From the NCBI RefSeq assembly GCF_001401155.1, contig NZ_LJRO01000153.1, positions 186,001-250,000 of the forward strand: DNA of 64,000 nt, written 5' to 3'. The notes under the pieces were generated by a model that saw only the letters and a program-made list of their open reading frames with translations, did not search any database and had not been told where the DNA came from. Positions 1 through 8,073 of the stretch are shown here, piece by piece. The stretch is from Pseudomonas tremae (GTDB lineage: Bacteria; Pseudomonadota; Gammaproteobacteria; Pseudomonadales; Pseudomonadaceae). The number at the start of each line of letters is the position of its first letter. Position 1 is the stretch's first letter. Position numbers and translations under genes: made by a program.

Positions 1-216
1 TGGCAGCTGGTCCCGGCGGGCACCGAAGGCTATCGCACCGCCGAAGTAACGCTGGGTGGCATAGATACCCGTGAAGTGTCGTCCAAGACGATGGAGTCGC
101 TGAAATCCCCCGGCCTTTATTTCGTTGGCGAAGTGCTGGACGTGAGCGGCCACCTGGGCGGCTTCAACTTCCAGTGGGCATGGGCATCGGCCTATGCGGC
201 TGCGCAATACGTGTGA
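1..216 (+). CDS. C-terminal end of a YhiN/HI0933-family NAD(P)/FAD-dependent flavoprotein (partial)
   Basis: The reading frame is open from the first base and stops at TGA 214-216, giving the last 71 residues of a protein. The segment carries the end of the HI0933-like fold: a TLGGIDTREV stretch, LKSPGLYFVGEVLDVSG, and a GGFNFQWAWASAYAAAQYV tail, which is how YhiN-type flavoproteins close (the Gly-rich part binds FAD). The substrate of this family is not established. The 5' part lies outside the window, so start, length and operon context cannot be judged. A hairpin follows 60 bases downstream. Confidence 0.85.
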   Translation, partial: WQLVPAGTEGYRTAEVTLGGIDTREVSSKTMESLKSPGLYFVGEVLDVSGHLGGFNFQWAWASAYAAAQYV

Positions 217-275
217 CGCAGTACACGTGACGTAACATTGCGACACTGCAAACCGGTATAAATGTTGCGAAGCAG

Positions 276-304
276 ATGTACAGCCCGCCGTTTGGGCTGT
301 ACAT
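276..304 (+). terminator. Hairpin after the YhiN-type gene, probable terminator
   Basis: ATGTACAGCCC (276-286) and GGGCTGTACAT (294-304) form a perfect 11-bp stem with a 7-base loop. No clear T-run follows, so intrinsic termination is plausible but not certain. It separates the flavoprotein from the next plus-strand gene at 353. Confidence 0.5.
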
Positions 305-352
305 ATCCTCCTGCAGGATCGATCAATTGCGAACAGGGCCGTCAGCTTATCC

Positions 353-2551
353 ATGGCATCGAAATCTCTCCGTCATACACTCCGTCGATTGTGGGCGCTG
401 GATAAATTCAGCTATAGCGTTCGAGTCTTTATCGCGCTGACCGGCAGCATGGCGCTGTGCTGGTATCAAAACGAGATGGCCCTGCTGATCCCGCTGTTTC
501 TGGGGATTATCGCCTGTGCCCTGGCCGAGACCGACGACAGCTGGCAGGGCCGGCTGAATGCCCTGGCAGTGACCCTGGTGTGTTTCAGTGTTGCCGCCCT
601 CGCCGTCGAACTGCTGTTCCCCTACCCTTGGCTATTCGTCTGTTCACTGGCACTGGCCAGCTTTTGCCTGACCATGCTCGGCGCGCTGGGCGAACGTTAT
701 GGCGCAATCGCCTACGGCACGCTGATTCTGTCGGTCTACACCATGATCGGCGTCGATCAGCGTGGCGGCGAGGTACTGGACTTCTGGCATGAGCCAATGT
801 TGCTGGTGGCAGGCGCAGCCTGGTACGGCCTGCTGTCGGTGCTCTGGCAGATGCTGTTTTCCAACCAGCCGGTGCAGCAGGCGCTGGCGCGACTGTTCCG
901 TGAGCTGGGGCAGTACCTGAAGCTCAAATCGACGCTGTTCGAACCGTTGCGCACGCTCAACGTGGAGGCCCGTCGCCTGGAACTGGCGCAGCAGAACGGC
1001 CGGGTGGTTGCGGCGCTGAACGCCACTAAGGAAATCATCCTGCACCGCGTCGGCAGTGGCCGTCCCGGCTCGAAGGTCAGCCGCTACCTGAAGCTGTACT
1101 TCATCGCGCAGGATATCCACGAGCGTGCCAGCTCGTCGCATTACCCCTACAACTCCCTGGCTGAGGCCTTTTTCCACAGCGACGTGCTGTTCCGCTGCCA
1201 GCGCCTGCTGCGTCAGCAAGGTGTGGCCTGTCAGGCGCTCTCAGAGTCCATCCAGCTGCGTCAGCCGTTCGTTTATGACCCCAACTTTGCCGAAGCCATG
1301 GAAGACCTTCAGGCGTCCCTTGAGCATCTGCGTATCCAGAGCAACCCTGCGTGGCGTGGCCTGCTGCGCTCGCTGCGAGCGCTGGCCGCCAACCTCGGCA
1401 CGCTGGACCGCCTGATCAGGGACGCCAGCAACCCGGACGCCGTCGCCGATGCCACCGACAGCAGCCTGCTGGACCGTTCACCGCGCAATCTCAAAGATGT
1501 CTGGACGCGCTTGCGCCTGCAGATGACCCCGACTTCGCTGCTGTTTCGCCATGCACTGCGCCTACCGCTGGCGCTGACCATCGGCTATGCGATGGTGCAC
1601 CTGATACACCCCTCGCAAGGCTACTGGATCATCCTGACCACGGTGTTTGTCTGCCAGCCGAGTTACGGCGCAACCCGACGCAAGCTTGGGCAAAGGATTA
1701 TCGGCACAGCGATTGGTCTGACGGTCGGCTGGGTACTGTTCGATCTGGTCACCAGCCCGATTCTGCAATCGATGTGCGCAGTACTGGCTGGCGTGGTGTT
1801 CTTCGTCAACCGCACCACCCGCTATACCCTGTCGACAGCCGCGATCACGGTGATGGTGTTGTTCTGCTTCAATCAGGTCGGGGACGGTTACGGCCTGTTT
1901 CTGCCAAGGCTGTTCGATACGCTGCTGGGCAGCCTCATCGCCGGCCTTGCGGTGTTCCTGTTCCTGCCCGACTGGCAAGGGCGACGCCTGAACAAGGTGC
2001 TGGCCAATACCCTGACCTGCAACAGCATCTACCTGCGCCAGATCATGCAGCAGTACGCCAGCGGCAAAAGCGACGATCTGGCCTACCGGCTTGCCAGGCG
2101 CAACGCCCACAACGCTGATGCCGCTTTGTCGACCACGCTGGCGAACATGCTCATGGAGCCCGGCCACTTCCGCAAGGAAGCAGATGTCGGCTTTCGCTTT
2201 CTGGTGCTGTCGCACACCTTGCTGAGCTACCTGTCAGGGCTAGGTGCGCATCGCGACACCCAGTTGCCGCCCGAGATCCGCGAGCACCTGATCGACAACG
2301 TCGGTCCCGCGCTGGCAGCGAGCATCGATGAAATCGCCTCCGGGCTGGCCGAGAAAAAACCCGTCGCGGTACAGAGTGATGCGGAGGAAGCGCTGGCCAC
2401 ACAACTCGAGCAACTTCCGGAAGAGATGGACGAAAGCCAGCGCCTGGTGCAAGCCCAACTGGCGCTGATCTGTCGTCAACTGGCGCCGCTGCGCACCCTC
2501 GCAGCACACTTGATCAAGGTTCCGGAGACGCTTGCAGACCGTGCAGTCTGA
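353..2551 (+). CDS. yccS: YccS/FUSC-family inner-membrane protein
   Basis: A 732-residue protein of the YccS/YhfK (FUSC) family, close to the usual ~720 residues. Visible architecture: an N-terminal block of about six hydrophobic segments (residues ~20-165), a long soluble helical region (~170-390), a second membrane block (~395-540, beginning LFRHALRLPLALTIGYAMVH), and a soluble C-terminal helical tail. This two-bundle layout resembles aromatic-acid efflux (AaeB) proteins; export of small molecules is a family-level guess and the substrate is unknown. The start follows 48 bases after the upstream hairpin. Its last 38 bases overlap the end of the convergent gene at 2514-3269. Confidence 0.85.
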   Translation: MASKSLRHTLRRLWALDKFSYSVRVFIALTGSMALCWYQNEMALLIPLFLGIIACALAETDDSWQGRLNALAVTLVCFSVAALAVELLFPYPWLFVCSLALASFCLTMLGALGERYGAIAYGTLILSVYTMIGVDQRGGEVLDFWHEPMLLVAGAAWYGLLSVLWQMLFSNQPVQQALARLFRELGQYLKLKSTLFEPLRTLNVEARRLELAQQNGRVVAALNATKEIILHRVGSGRPGSKVSRYLKLYFIAQDIHERASSSHYPYNSLAEAFFHSDVLFRCQRLLRQQGVACQALSESIQLRQPFVYDPNFAEAMEDLQASLEHLRIQSNPAWRGLLRSLRALAANLGTLDRLIRDASNPDAVADATDSSLLDRSPRNLKDVWTRLRLQMTPTSLLFRHALRLPLALTIGYAMVHLIHPSQGYWIILTTVFVCQPSYGATRRKLGQRIIGTAIGLTVGWVLFDLVTSPILQSMCAVLAGVVFFVNRTTRYTLSTAAITVMVLFCFNQVGDGYGLFLPRLFDTLLGSLIAGLAVFLFLPDWQGRRLNKVLANTLTCNSIYLRQIMQQYASGKSDDLAYRLARRNAHNADAALSTTLANMLMEPGHFRKEADVGFRFLVLSHTLLSYLSGLGAHRDTQLPPEIREHLIDNVGPALAASIDEIASGLAEKKPVAVQSDAEEALATQLEQLPEEMDESQRLVQAQLALICRQLAPLRTLAAHLIKVPETLADRAV

Positions 2552-3269
2552 GCAGTTCCTCGTAAGTACCGTCGGCTTTCATCGCCGCGATTTCCCGGTC
2601 AAAATCAGCAACGATTCGCGCATGCTCCGGGTTTTTCAGACTGACCAGAATATGCAGGCTGTTTTCGCTCAACGAGCCCGGGACGAATGCGACGCGATTG
2701 CGCACCTCTTCAGACTCGAGCCCCAGGTTGTAACGGGCCACGTATTCGTCTTCAAGCGCAAGGTCGACACGGTCAGCCGCCAGCATGCGCACAGCCGAGG
2801 AGAAGTTCTGCACGAGAACTTTCTTGAGCAATGCGTCGTTATCGAATGCGGGTGAATAGGCGTACCCCCTCACGACAGCAATACGGTAATCATGCATCTG
2901 CTCAAGGGTCAGGCTGCCCATAGGCGATTCCTTGCGCTTGATGAGGCGAATCCGGTTGAGCAAGTACTCCGTTGAAAACTGGCCCACTTTCTCACGGTCT
3001 TCGCTGAACCACGCATTGATCAGCACGTCGTGACGCCCTTCACGCAACCCCAGCATGGCCCGCGCCCAAGGCACCTGTTCGTAGGCCGTGGAGTACCCGG
3101 CGCGGTGCAACGCGGTAGTGACAATATCGGTGGCCAGGCCGCCATTGAGCAGCAGCGCATCGGTAAAGGGCGGCCAGGGGTCCGCGACCAGACGCAGCTT
3201 TTCCGCCGCACCGGCTTGCGCCATCAGCAAGAAGACCAGCAACCCAACAGCGCGAAGCAAATTCGACAT
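2514..3269 (-). CDS. Periplasmic substrate-binding protein, SBP_bac_3 type (polar amino-acid-like)
   Basis: A 251-residue protein starting at ATG 3269 with AGGAA about 8 bases upstream. Residues 1-22 are a Sec signal peptide (hydrophobic VGLLVFLLMAQAGAA), followed by KLRLVADPWPPF, the opening of family-3 solute-binding domains. The central GLREGRHDVLINAWFSEDRE and C-terminal PEHARIVADFDREIAAMKADGTYEELLRLHG match the bilobal fold. No permease or ATPase gene is adjacent, so it is either an orphan binding protein or a sensor-type relative. Ligand unknown. Its 3' end overlaps the convergent yccS-like gene by 38 bases. Confidence 0.85.
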   Translation of the reverse strand: MSNLLRAVGLLVFLLMAQAGAAEKLRLVADPWPPFTDALLLNGGLATDIVTTALHRAGYSTAYEQVPWARAMLGLREGRHDVLINAWFSEDREKVGQFSTEYLLNRIRLIKRKESPMGSLTLEQMHDYRIAVVRGYAYSPAFDNDALLKKVLVQNFSSAVRMLAADRVDLALEDEYVARYNLGLESEEVRNRVAFVPGSLSENSLHILVSLKNPEHARIVADFDREIAAMKADGTYEELLRLHGLQASPEP

Positions 3270-3493
3270 GCTCAGGTTCCTGAAGAGATCGACGAGGCCG
3301 ATGCAATCCTATCGGCAGCAAAACCACTGTTCATTAACGTGCCTGCACATAATTGAAGCCCTGAAGCAGTCAGTAGACAGCCTGCAGGAAACACACATTC
3401 TGCAAAGCTTCACGCACTCGAATGACAGCGTTTATTGGGAATGTCGCCGGATACGTTTAGACTTCGCTTCTGGTTTATCTGCGAGTCTGCAAC

Positions 3494-3952
3494 ATGTCAA
3501 TTGAATGGATCTGCAAACATCACACCGAACTGAGCATCCAGCAGCTCTATGCCGCGCTGCAACTGCGGGCGGAGGTGTTTGTGGTCGAGCAGAAATGCGT
3601 GTATCTGGACGTGGACGGACAAGACCTGACAGGCGATACCTGCCACTTGATGGCTTGGCAGGGCGACAAGCTGGTGGCTTACCTTCGCCTGCTCGATCCT
3701 ATCCAGCAAGGCGGCGACGTGACCATTGGCCGCGTGGTGACCGCACCGTCGATCCGCAGCAGAGGCATCGGCCATGAATTGATGGTCCAGGCACTGGAAA
3801 ACGCCGAACGAAAATGGCCAGACCAGCCCATATACCTGTCGGCTCAGGCCCACCTGCAGGGCTACTACAGCCGATACGGCTTCGACCCGATCGGCGAGAT
3901 ATATCTGGAAGACGACATCCCGCACATCGGCATGCGTCGCGATCTGGACTAG
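3494..3952 (+). CDS. ElaA-like GNAT N-acetyltransferase
   Basis: A 152-residue single-domain GNAT protein of the ElaA type (typically ~150 residues). The acetyl-CoA-binding region is visible as IGRVVTAPSIRSRGIGHELM (residues ~76-95, with the R-x-x-G-I/G signature) and the C-terminal ARHLQGYYSRYGF-like segment reads SAQAHLQGYYSRYGFDPIGEIYLEDDIPHIGM, characteristic of ElaA. The acceptor substrate is not known for this family. There is no strong ribosome-binding site before ATG 3494, but the coding signal begins here (MSIEWICKHHTELS). It stands alone between two minus-strand genes. Confidence 0.85.
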   Translation: MSIEWICKHHTELSIQQLYAALQLRAEVFVVEQKCVYLDVDGQDLTGDTCHLMAWQGDKLVAYLRLLDPIQQGGDVTIGRVVTAPSIRSRGIGHELMVQALENAERKWPDQPIYLSAQAHLQGYYSRYGFDPIGEIYLEDDIPHIGMRRDLD

Positions 3953-3979
3953 GGGCGGCCTTGAGTTGCAAGCGGCTCC

Positions 3980-4276
3980 TCAGGGATACCCGAGCACGGC
4001 CTTGATGCTGGCAAGGTTACTGGCAATCCAGGCCTTGTCGATGGCTCCCCAGTCGCGAATGCGATAGCTGCCGGCGTGATTGCGGGCGCCTTCCTGTTGT
4101 TCGAATTCACACTCGATGTCCAGATCGGCGAGCGCGCTGATGGTGTCCTGCGCAGTGCGACGTGGCATGCCGGTCACTGTGGTCAGCTCGGGAACGCTGC
4201 TGGCGATCTGCGAATCGATCAGGTACGCCACGTACAACCGGCGATAGAAACTGCTTTTGGTCTTGCTGACCTCCAT
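3980..4276 (-). CDS. Small winged helix-turn-helix protein
   Basis: A 98-residue protein starting at ATG 4276 with GGA 7 bases upstream. The frame is open further upstream, but that extension would overlap the 3' end of the preceding gene and has no conserved look, so the shorter start is preferred. Residues ~10-65 (YRRLYVAYLIDSQIASSVPELTTVTGMPRRTAQDTISAL) form a helix-turn-helix in which SVPELTTVTGMPRRTAQDTI is the putative recognition unit. It follows the YgjP-like protease gene by 26 bases on the same strand, so the two may be cotranscribed. Target DNA unknown. Confidence 0.75.
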   Translation of the reverse strand: MEVSKTKSSFYRRLYVAYLIDSQIASSVPELTTVTGMPRRTAQDTISALADLDIECEFEQQEGARNHAGSYRIRDWGAIDKAWIASNLASIKAVLGYP

Positions 4277-4302
4277 CGACGAATCCTTTTTCCATACGTT
4301 GT

Positions 4303-4827
4303 TCAGAGGGCCACCCGGGCAGCCTGCAGGTCGCGATACGTCAGGTATACGCGCAGGTCGAACTCCAGCTGGTGATAGCCGGGCAACATGTGCTCGCATA
4401 ACTGATAAAACGCTTTGTTATGGTCAGACTCGCGAAAATGAGCCAGCTCATGGACGACGATCATGTTCAGAAACTCCGGGGGCGCTTCCTTGAACAGGGC
4501 CGCTACACGAATCTCGTTGCTGGCCTTGAGCTTGCCGCCCTGCACTCTGGATATCTTGGTGTGCAACCCGAGCGCACGGTGGGTCAGGTCAAGGCGATTA
4601 TCGAACAGCACTTTTTTAATGGCCGGCGCGTTGCGCAGGTGGTCCTGCTTCAACCCCAATGCATACGCGTAAAGCGCCTTGTCACTCTGAATCTGGTGAC
4701 GCTCGGGGTAGCGTTGTTGCAGATAGTCCGCAAGGCGGCCCTGCTCGATCAGTTGCTGCACCTGATCCTGCAGGGCCTGCGGGTAAGCCTGCAAGTACTT
4801 CAGCGAGGCATGGCTAGACGCGGTCAT
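4303..4827 (-). CDS. YgjP-like (DUF45/M48-type) zinc metallopeptidase
   Basis: A 174-residue cytoplasmic protein. The zinc-protease motif HELAH (HExxH type) sits in VVHELAHFRESDHNKAFYQLCEHMLPGYHQLEFDLR, with the downstream HNKAF/CEHMLPGY segment typical of YgjP/SprT-like enzymes. The ATG at 4827 is chosen; an in-frame GTG at 4842 would start inside a hairpin and has no better ribosome-binding site. The substrate is unknown. It is followed 26 bases later by the small winged-helix gene and preceded by the GGDEF-EAL gene. Confidence 0.8.
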   Translation of the reverse strand: MTASSHASLKYLQAYPQALQDQVQQLIEQGRLADYLQQRYPERHQIQSDKALYAYALGLKQDHLRNAPAIKKVLFDNRLDLTHRALGLHTKISRVQGGKLKASNEIRVAALFKEAPPEFLNMIVVHELAHFRESDHNKAFYQLCEHMLPGYHQLEFDLRVYLTYRDLQAARVAL

Positions 4828-4834
4828 AGGTCTC

Positions 4835-4858
4835 TGGCGCACTCATGAAAGTGCGCCA
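4835..4858 (-). terminator. Hairpin directly after the GGDEF-EAL gene
   Basis: TGGCGCACT (4835-4843) and AGTGCGCCA (4850-4858) make a perfect 9-bp stem with a 6-base loop, two bases past the stop codon of the GGDEF-EAL gene on the minus strand. There is no T-run. It may attenuate read-through into the YgjP-like gene or protect the mRNA end. Confidence 0.4.
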
Positions 4859-4860
4859 TT

Positions 4861-6999
4861 CTACAGCAATCCGGCACGCTTCAAGGCGGGCAGCTCAAAG
4901 TGCGCCGGGAACTGCACGGCGTCGTCGGCAACCATCGGGTGAGAGATCAGAAACCCCTGCACGATCTGGCAGCCATTGTCGGCCAGCCACTGATACTGCT
5001 CATGGGTTTCTACACCCTCGGCAATGACCAGCATGTCGAGGTTGCGACTCAGATCGATGATGCTCCGGGCCAATGCCGACTCTCGCTTGGACCCTACAAT
5101 ATTGGCCACAAAGCGTCGGTCGAGCTTCAGCGTGTCCAGTTGCAGATTACGCAGGTGCGACAGTGAGCACTCCCCCGTGCCAAAGTCGTCCAGCGCGACG
5201 CGCACGCCGATATCGTGCAACAAACTCAGCTGTTTATGGCTGTGCGTCAGGTTGTTGACCAGTGAGCTTTCTGTGATCTCTACTTCCAGCTGCCCTGGTT
5301 CCAGTTCAAATCGGTCCATCGCACGCTTTAGTTCCGAGGCCAGATTGGGCATGCAGAACTGCGTAGGGCTCACGCAGACACTCACGACCACATCCGAAGC
5401 AAACACCCCGCTCCATATCTGGCGCTGCTCGGCACCCTGATCGAAGATCCAGCCGCCCAGCCTATTGATCAGTCGCGTTTCTTCCAGCAGGGGAATGAAC
5501 AATGCAGGAGGCACCTCGCCTACCGCCGGATGCTGCCAGCGCAGCAGCGCTTCGAACCCGCGCAGCCGACCGTCCGCCATATTAATCTGTGGCTGATAGA
5601 CCACCGAAAAGTCCTTGCCGTCGATGGCCGTGCGCACGCTTTCTTCTAGCATTAGCCGCGAGCGTGCGCGCCCGTTCATGTTCTGGTCATAGAACCGGTA
5701 TTGCTGGCGTCCTGCGCGCTTGGCTTCGTACATGGCGATATCTGCTGCGCGCAGCAGGCCGTCCAGGTTTGAGCCGCAATCGGGAAAGGTCGCAATGCCT
5801 ACACTCGCGCCCACGGTTATATCGACACCATCGACCTGCCGCCTGCCCGACACGCGATCGATGAGCTTTTCAGCAATTTTTGCGGCCTGCTCGGGGTAGT
5901 CGAGGCCATCGATAACAACGGTAAATTCGTCACCGCCAACCCGCGCCAGCACATCATAAGGGCGCATGCAGTCCTTGAATTGCTGCGCGACCCACAGCAA
6001 CACCTGGTCCCCTGCATCGTGACCGAGCGCGTCGTTGATTTGCTTGAAGCCGTCCAGGTCCATGAACAGCACGACAAGGTATTTATCCGCCTGCTCATTA
6101 CGCAACAGCATGCTTTCAACGGCTTGATACAGACCGCGTCTATTGAGCAGACCGGTCAAGGCGTCTGTAACGGCCTGTTTTTCCAGCTGCTGGTACAGAT
6201 CACGGACCACCGACATGTCGAGCACCGTCAGCACCATTGCCTTCTGCTCAGCAGGCAGCGCGGCGCAGGACAACGCGACCGGCAACTGCGCCCCTTGGGC
6301 AGTGCGCAACACAGCATCGTGAACGCGGTAGGTGTCTGACTTGCGATAGTGTTGATAAAAACCCGAATCCAGCCACTCACCCACCTGCGGCTCGACGATA
6401 TAGTCGAGCACCCGGGTCCCCCGTAGCTGCTCGACCGAAGCGTTCAGCAATTGGCAGATAGCGGGGTTGGCAAAGCTGATCAGCCCTGTTTCTTCCACCA
6501 CCAAAATACCTTCAGCCACATTCGACAAGACCGATGCGTTGAAGGCCCTGGCCGACTCCAGCTCTTGGGAGAGCTGCTGCAGCGCACGACGATTACGCTG
6601 CTGCTCCAGCAAGGTCTGAACCTTGGGTTTGAGCACGTTGGGGTCGAACGGTTTGAAGAGGTAATCCGTCGCGCCGTTTGCGTATCCCTTCTGCACAGCG
6701 TCCTGGGTCTGCTCGTTGGCCGTCAGGAAGATAATGGGAGTAAGGCGGGTACGCTGACTGCCACGCATCAATCGCGCGACCTCGAAGCCGTCCATGCCCG
6801 GCATCTGTACGTCCAGCAATACCAGATCGACTTCCTGCTCCAGAAGCACCGTCAGCGCCTCGATGCCTGAGCTGGCGGTCACGATGTGCCAGTCCGTTCT
6901 TTGCAGAACAGCGCACATCGTCACCAGATTTTCCGGGTAATCGTCTACAACCAACAATACTGAAGAGCCATCATGTGGCTGGGGTGGCACGCGTTCCAT
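4861..6999 (-). CDS. Response regulator with REC-PAS-GGDEF-EAL domains (cyclic-di-GMP metabolism)
   Basis: A 712-residue cytoplasmic regulator. REC domain ~12-130: acidic pair D19-D20, phospho-acceptor D63, K116. PAS domain ~150-265. GGDEF domain ~275-440 with intact GGDEF at 355-359 and an RxxD inhibitory site at 346-349, so diguanylate cyclase activity with product inhibition is expected. EAL domain ~445-700: E483-A-L, E574-I-T-E577, D604-D605-F-G-T-G, K625, E661 and Q681 are present. However, the Asn normally found in the V-N-x-S metal-binding strand is Cys542 (VSVCVS), and the loop after DDFGTG reads ECSL instead of YSSL. Phosphodiesterase activity may therefore be weakened or lost. The start ATG 6999 has GAGAAG upstream. 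No partner histidine kinase is adjacent. Confidence 0.93.
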   Translation of the reverse strand: MERVPPQPHDGSSVLLVVDDYPENLVTMCAVLQRTDWHIVTASSGIEALTVLLEQEVDLVLLDVQMPGMDGFEVARLMRGSQRTRLTPIIFLTANEQTQDAVQKGYANGATDYLFKPFDPNVLKPKVQTLLEQQRNRRALQQLSQELESARAFNASVLSNVAEGILVVEETGLISFANPAICQLLNASVEQLRGTRVLDYIVEPQVGEWLDSGFYQHYRKSDTYRVHDAVLRTAQGAQLPVALSCAALPAEQKAMVLTVLDMSVVRDLYQQLEKQAVTDALTGLLNRRGLYQAVESMLLRNEQADKYLVVLFMDLDGFKQINDALGHDAGDQVLLWVAQQFKDCMRPYDVLARVGGDEFTVVIDGLDYPEQAAKIAEKLIDRVSGRRQVDGVDITVGASVGIATFPDCGSNLDGLLRAADIAMYEAKRAGRQQYRFYDQNMNGRARSRLMLEESVRTAIDGKDFSVVYQPQINMADGRLRGFEALLRWQHPAVGEVPPALFIPLLEETRLINRLGGWIFDQGAEQRQIWSGVFASDVVVSVCVSPTQFCMPNLASELKRAMDRFELEPGQLEVEITESSLVNNLTHSHKQLSLLHDIGVRVALDDFGTGECSLSHLRNLQLDTLKLDRRFVANIVGSKRESALARSIIDLSRNLDMLVIAEGVETHEQYQWLADNGCQIVQGFLISHPMVADDAVQFPAHFELPALKRAGLL

Positions 7000-7321
7000 G
7001 CTGCTTCTCTATGTGGGTATGACGCCTGTAAGCCAGGAAGACCGTCATACTTTGGTTCCAACTCTAGCCCCGTCTCGCCAAAAGCAGAAGCAAGGCACCT
7101 CTTCCCAACCATCAAAGTTCGATCTAACCGACTAACGGTCATTCTCTACAGCCCTTGAAATCCCTGCCCTGCAGAAAAAGTGACAGCACTTTGACGTCAT
7201 TCGTTCGACAATTTTCCATTAACAAATTGTCTTACAAGACGTATAAAACCCTCCCCCCAAACCTTTCCCTACAGACCAGAGACCCATTCGCTGGCAAAAC
7301 GTATTTATGGACGGATAAAAA
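7000..7321. promoter_or_regulatory. Divergent control region between the GGDEF-EAL gene and the PL7 lyase
   Basis: These 322 bases contain no convincing gene. An inverted repeat GACAATTT (7207-7214) / AAATTGTC (7224-7231) with a 9-base spacer lies about 90 bases before the lyase ATG, in an AT-rich stretch. A TTGACG hexamer at 7191-7196 could be a -35 element. The repeat could be an operator; no regulator is identified. Confidence 0.4.
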
Positions 7322-7993
7322 ATGGTAGATCTTGGATCGTGGAACCTCAGCATCCCGGTGGAGACACCCCCCAAGACCATCGAAACCTCTCAACTGGTAA
7401 AGGGCTACGACGGGAAATACTTCCAGTCTAAGTCTGATTCCATCGTGTTCTGGTCGCCGGTGACTGGCACCAAGACCGACAACGCCAAATACTCGCGTAG
7501 CGAACTACGAGAAACCTGGGCCGACGGATCACTACACAACTGGGTCTATCCAGACGCAGACAACCACCTGAATGCCAAACTGGAAGTGGATCAGGTACCG
7601 TCGACAGGCAAGGTCGTGATCGGCCAGATCCACGCCTATGAAAGCACCGAGCCTCTTCTGAAAGTCGAATACCAATACGATGAAGACACCAAGACCGGTG
7701 ACATCGTTGCCAAAGTTCGCAACCGTTACGATGACGACGACAGCAAGGTCTATAAGATAGTAGAAGGTGTGAAGCTGAATGAGACATTCAACTACGCGAT
7801 TAACCTGACCAAGGGCGGTAAATTGACTGTCTCCGTCAACAGTACCGACTGGAGCAAACGGATCAGCAAGACCTGGCGTGACAAGCCGCTTTACTTCAAA
7901 GCGGGCGTGTACACCCAAGACAATACGGGCTACACCTCGGAAGGTGGCAAGGCCACGTTCTACAACCTGGACATCGATCACAATAAAAGCTGA
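7322..7993 (+). CDS. Polysaccharide lyase family 7 (alginate lyase)
   Basis: A 223-residue protein that is one PL7 (alginate lyase 2) jelly-roll domain. The three family signatures are present: SRSELRE (the R-[ST]-E-[LV]-R motif, ~residues 60-66), GQIHA (Q-I-H, ~101-105) and YFKAGVYTQ (YFKxG, ~193-201). These supply the Arg, Gln, His and Tyr used for beta-elimination of alginate. There is no signal peptide: the protein starts MVDLGSWNLSIPVE directly at the domain. PA1167 of P. aeruginosa is a comparable small PL7 enzyme without an obvious leader. Preference for mannuronate or guluronate blocks cannot be told from sequence (QIH suggests polyM/MG rather than QVH-type polyG, only as a tendency). 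A strong terminator follows. Confidence 0.9.
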   Translation: MVDLGSWNLSIPVETPPKTIETSQLVKGYDGKYFQSKSDSIVFWSPVTGTKTDNAKYSRSELRETWADGSLHNWVYPDADNHLNAKLEVDQVPSTGKVVIGQIHAYESTEPLLKVEYQYDEDTKTGDIVAKVRNRYDDDDSKVYKIVEGVKLNETFNYAINLTKGGKLTVSVNSTDWSKRISKTWRDKPLYFKAGVYTQDNTGYTSEGGKATFYNLDIDHNKS

Positions 7994-8020
7994 GCTTTTC
8001 AGCTTCCAGGCATAACCAGA

Positions 8021-8056
8021 ACGGCCCGCACTTTCATTGAAAGGCGGGCCGTTTTT
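8021..8056 (+). terminator. Rho-independent terminator of the PL7 gene
   Basis: ACGGCCCGC (8021-8029) pairs with GCGGGCCGT (8044-8052), with a nested CTTT/AAAG stem, followed by TTTTT. It lies 28 bases past the lyase stop codon and just before the end of convergent putP. Confidence 0.9.
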
Positions 8057-8073
8057 GTTTCAGGCGTTTGCTG

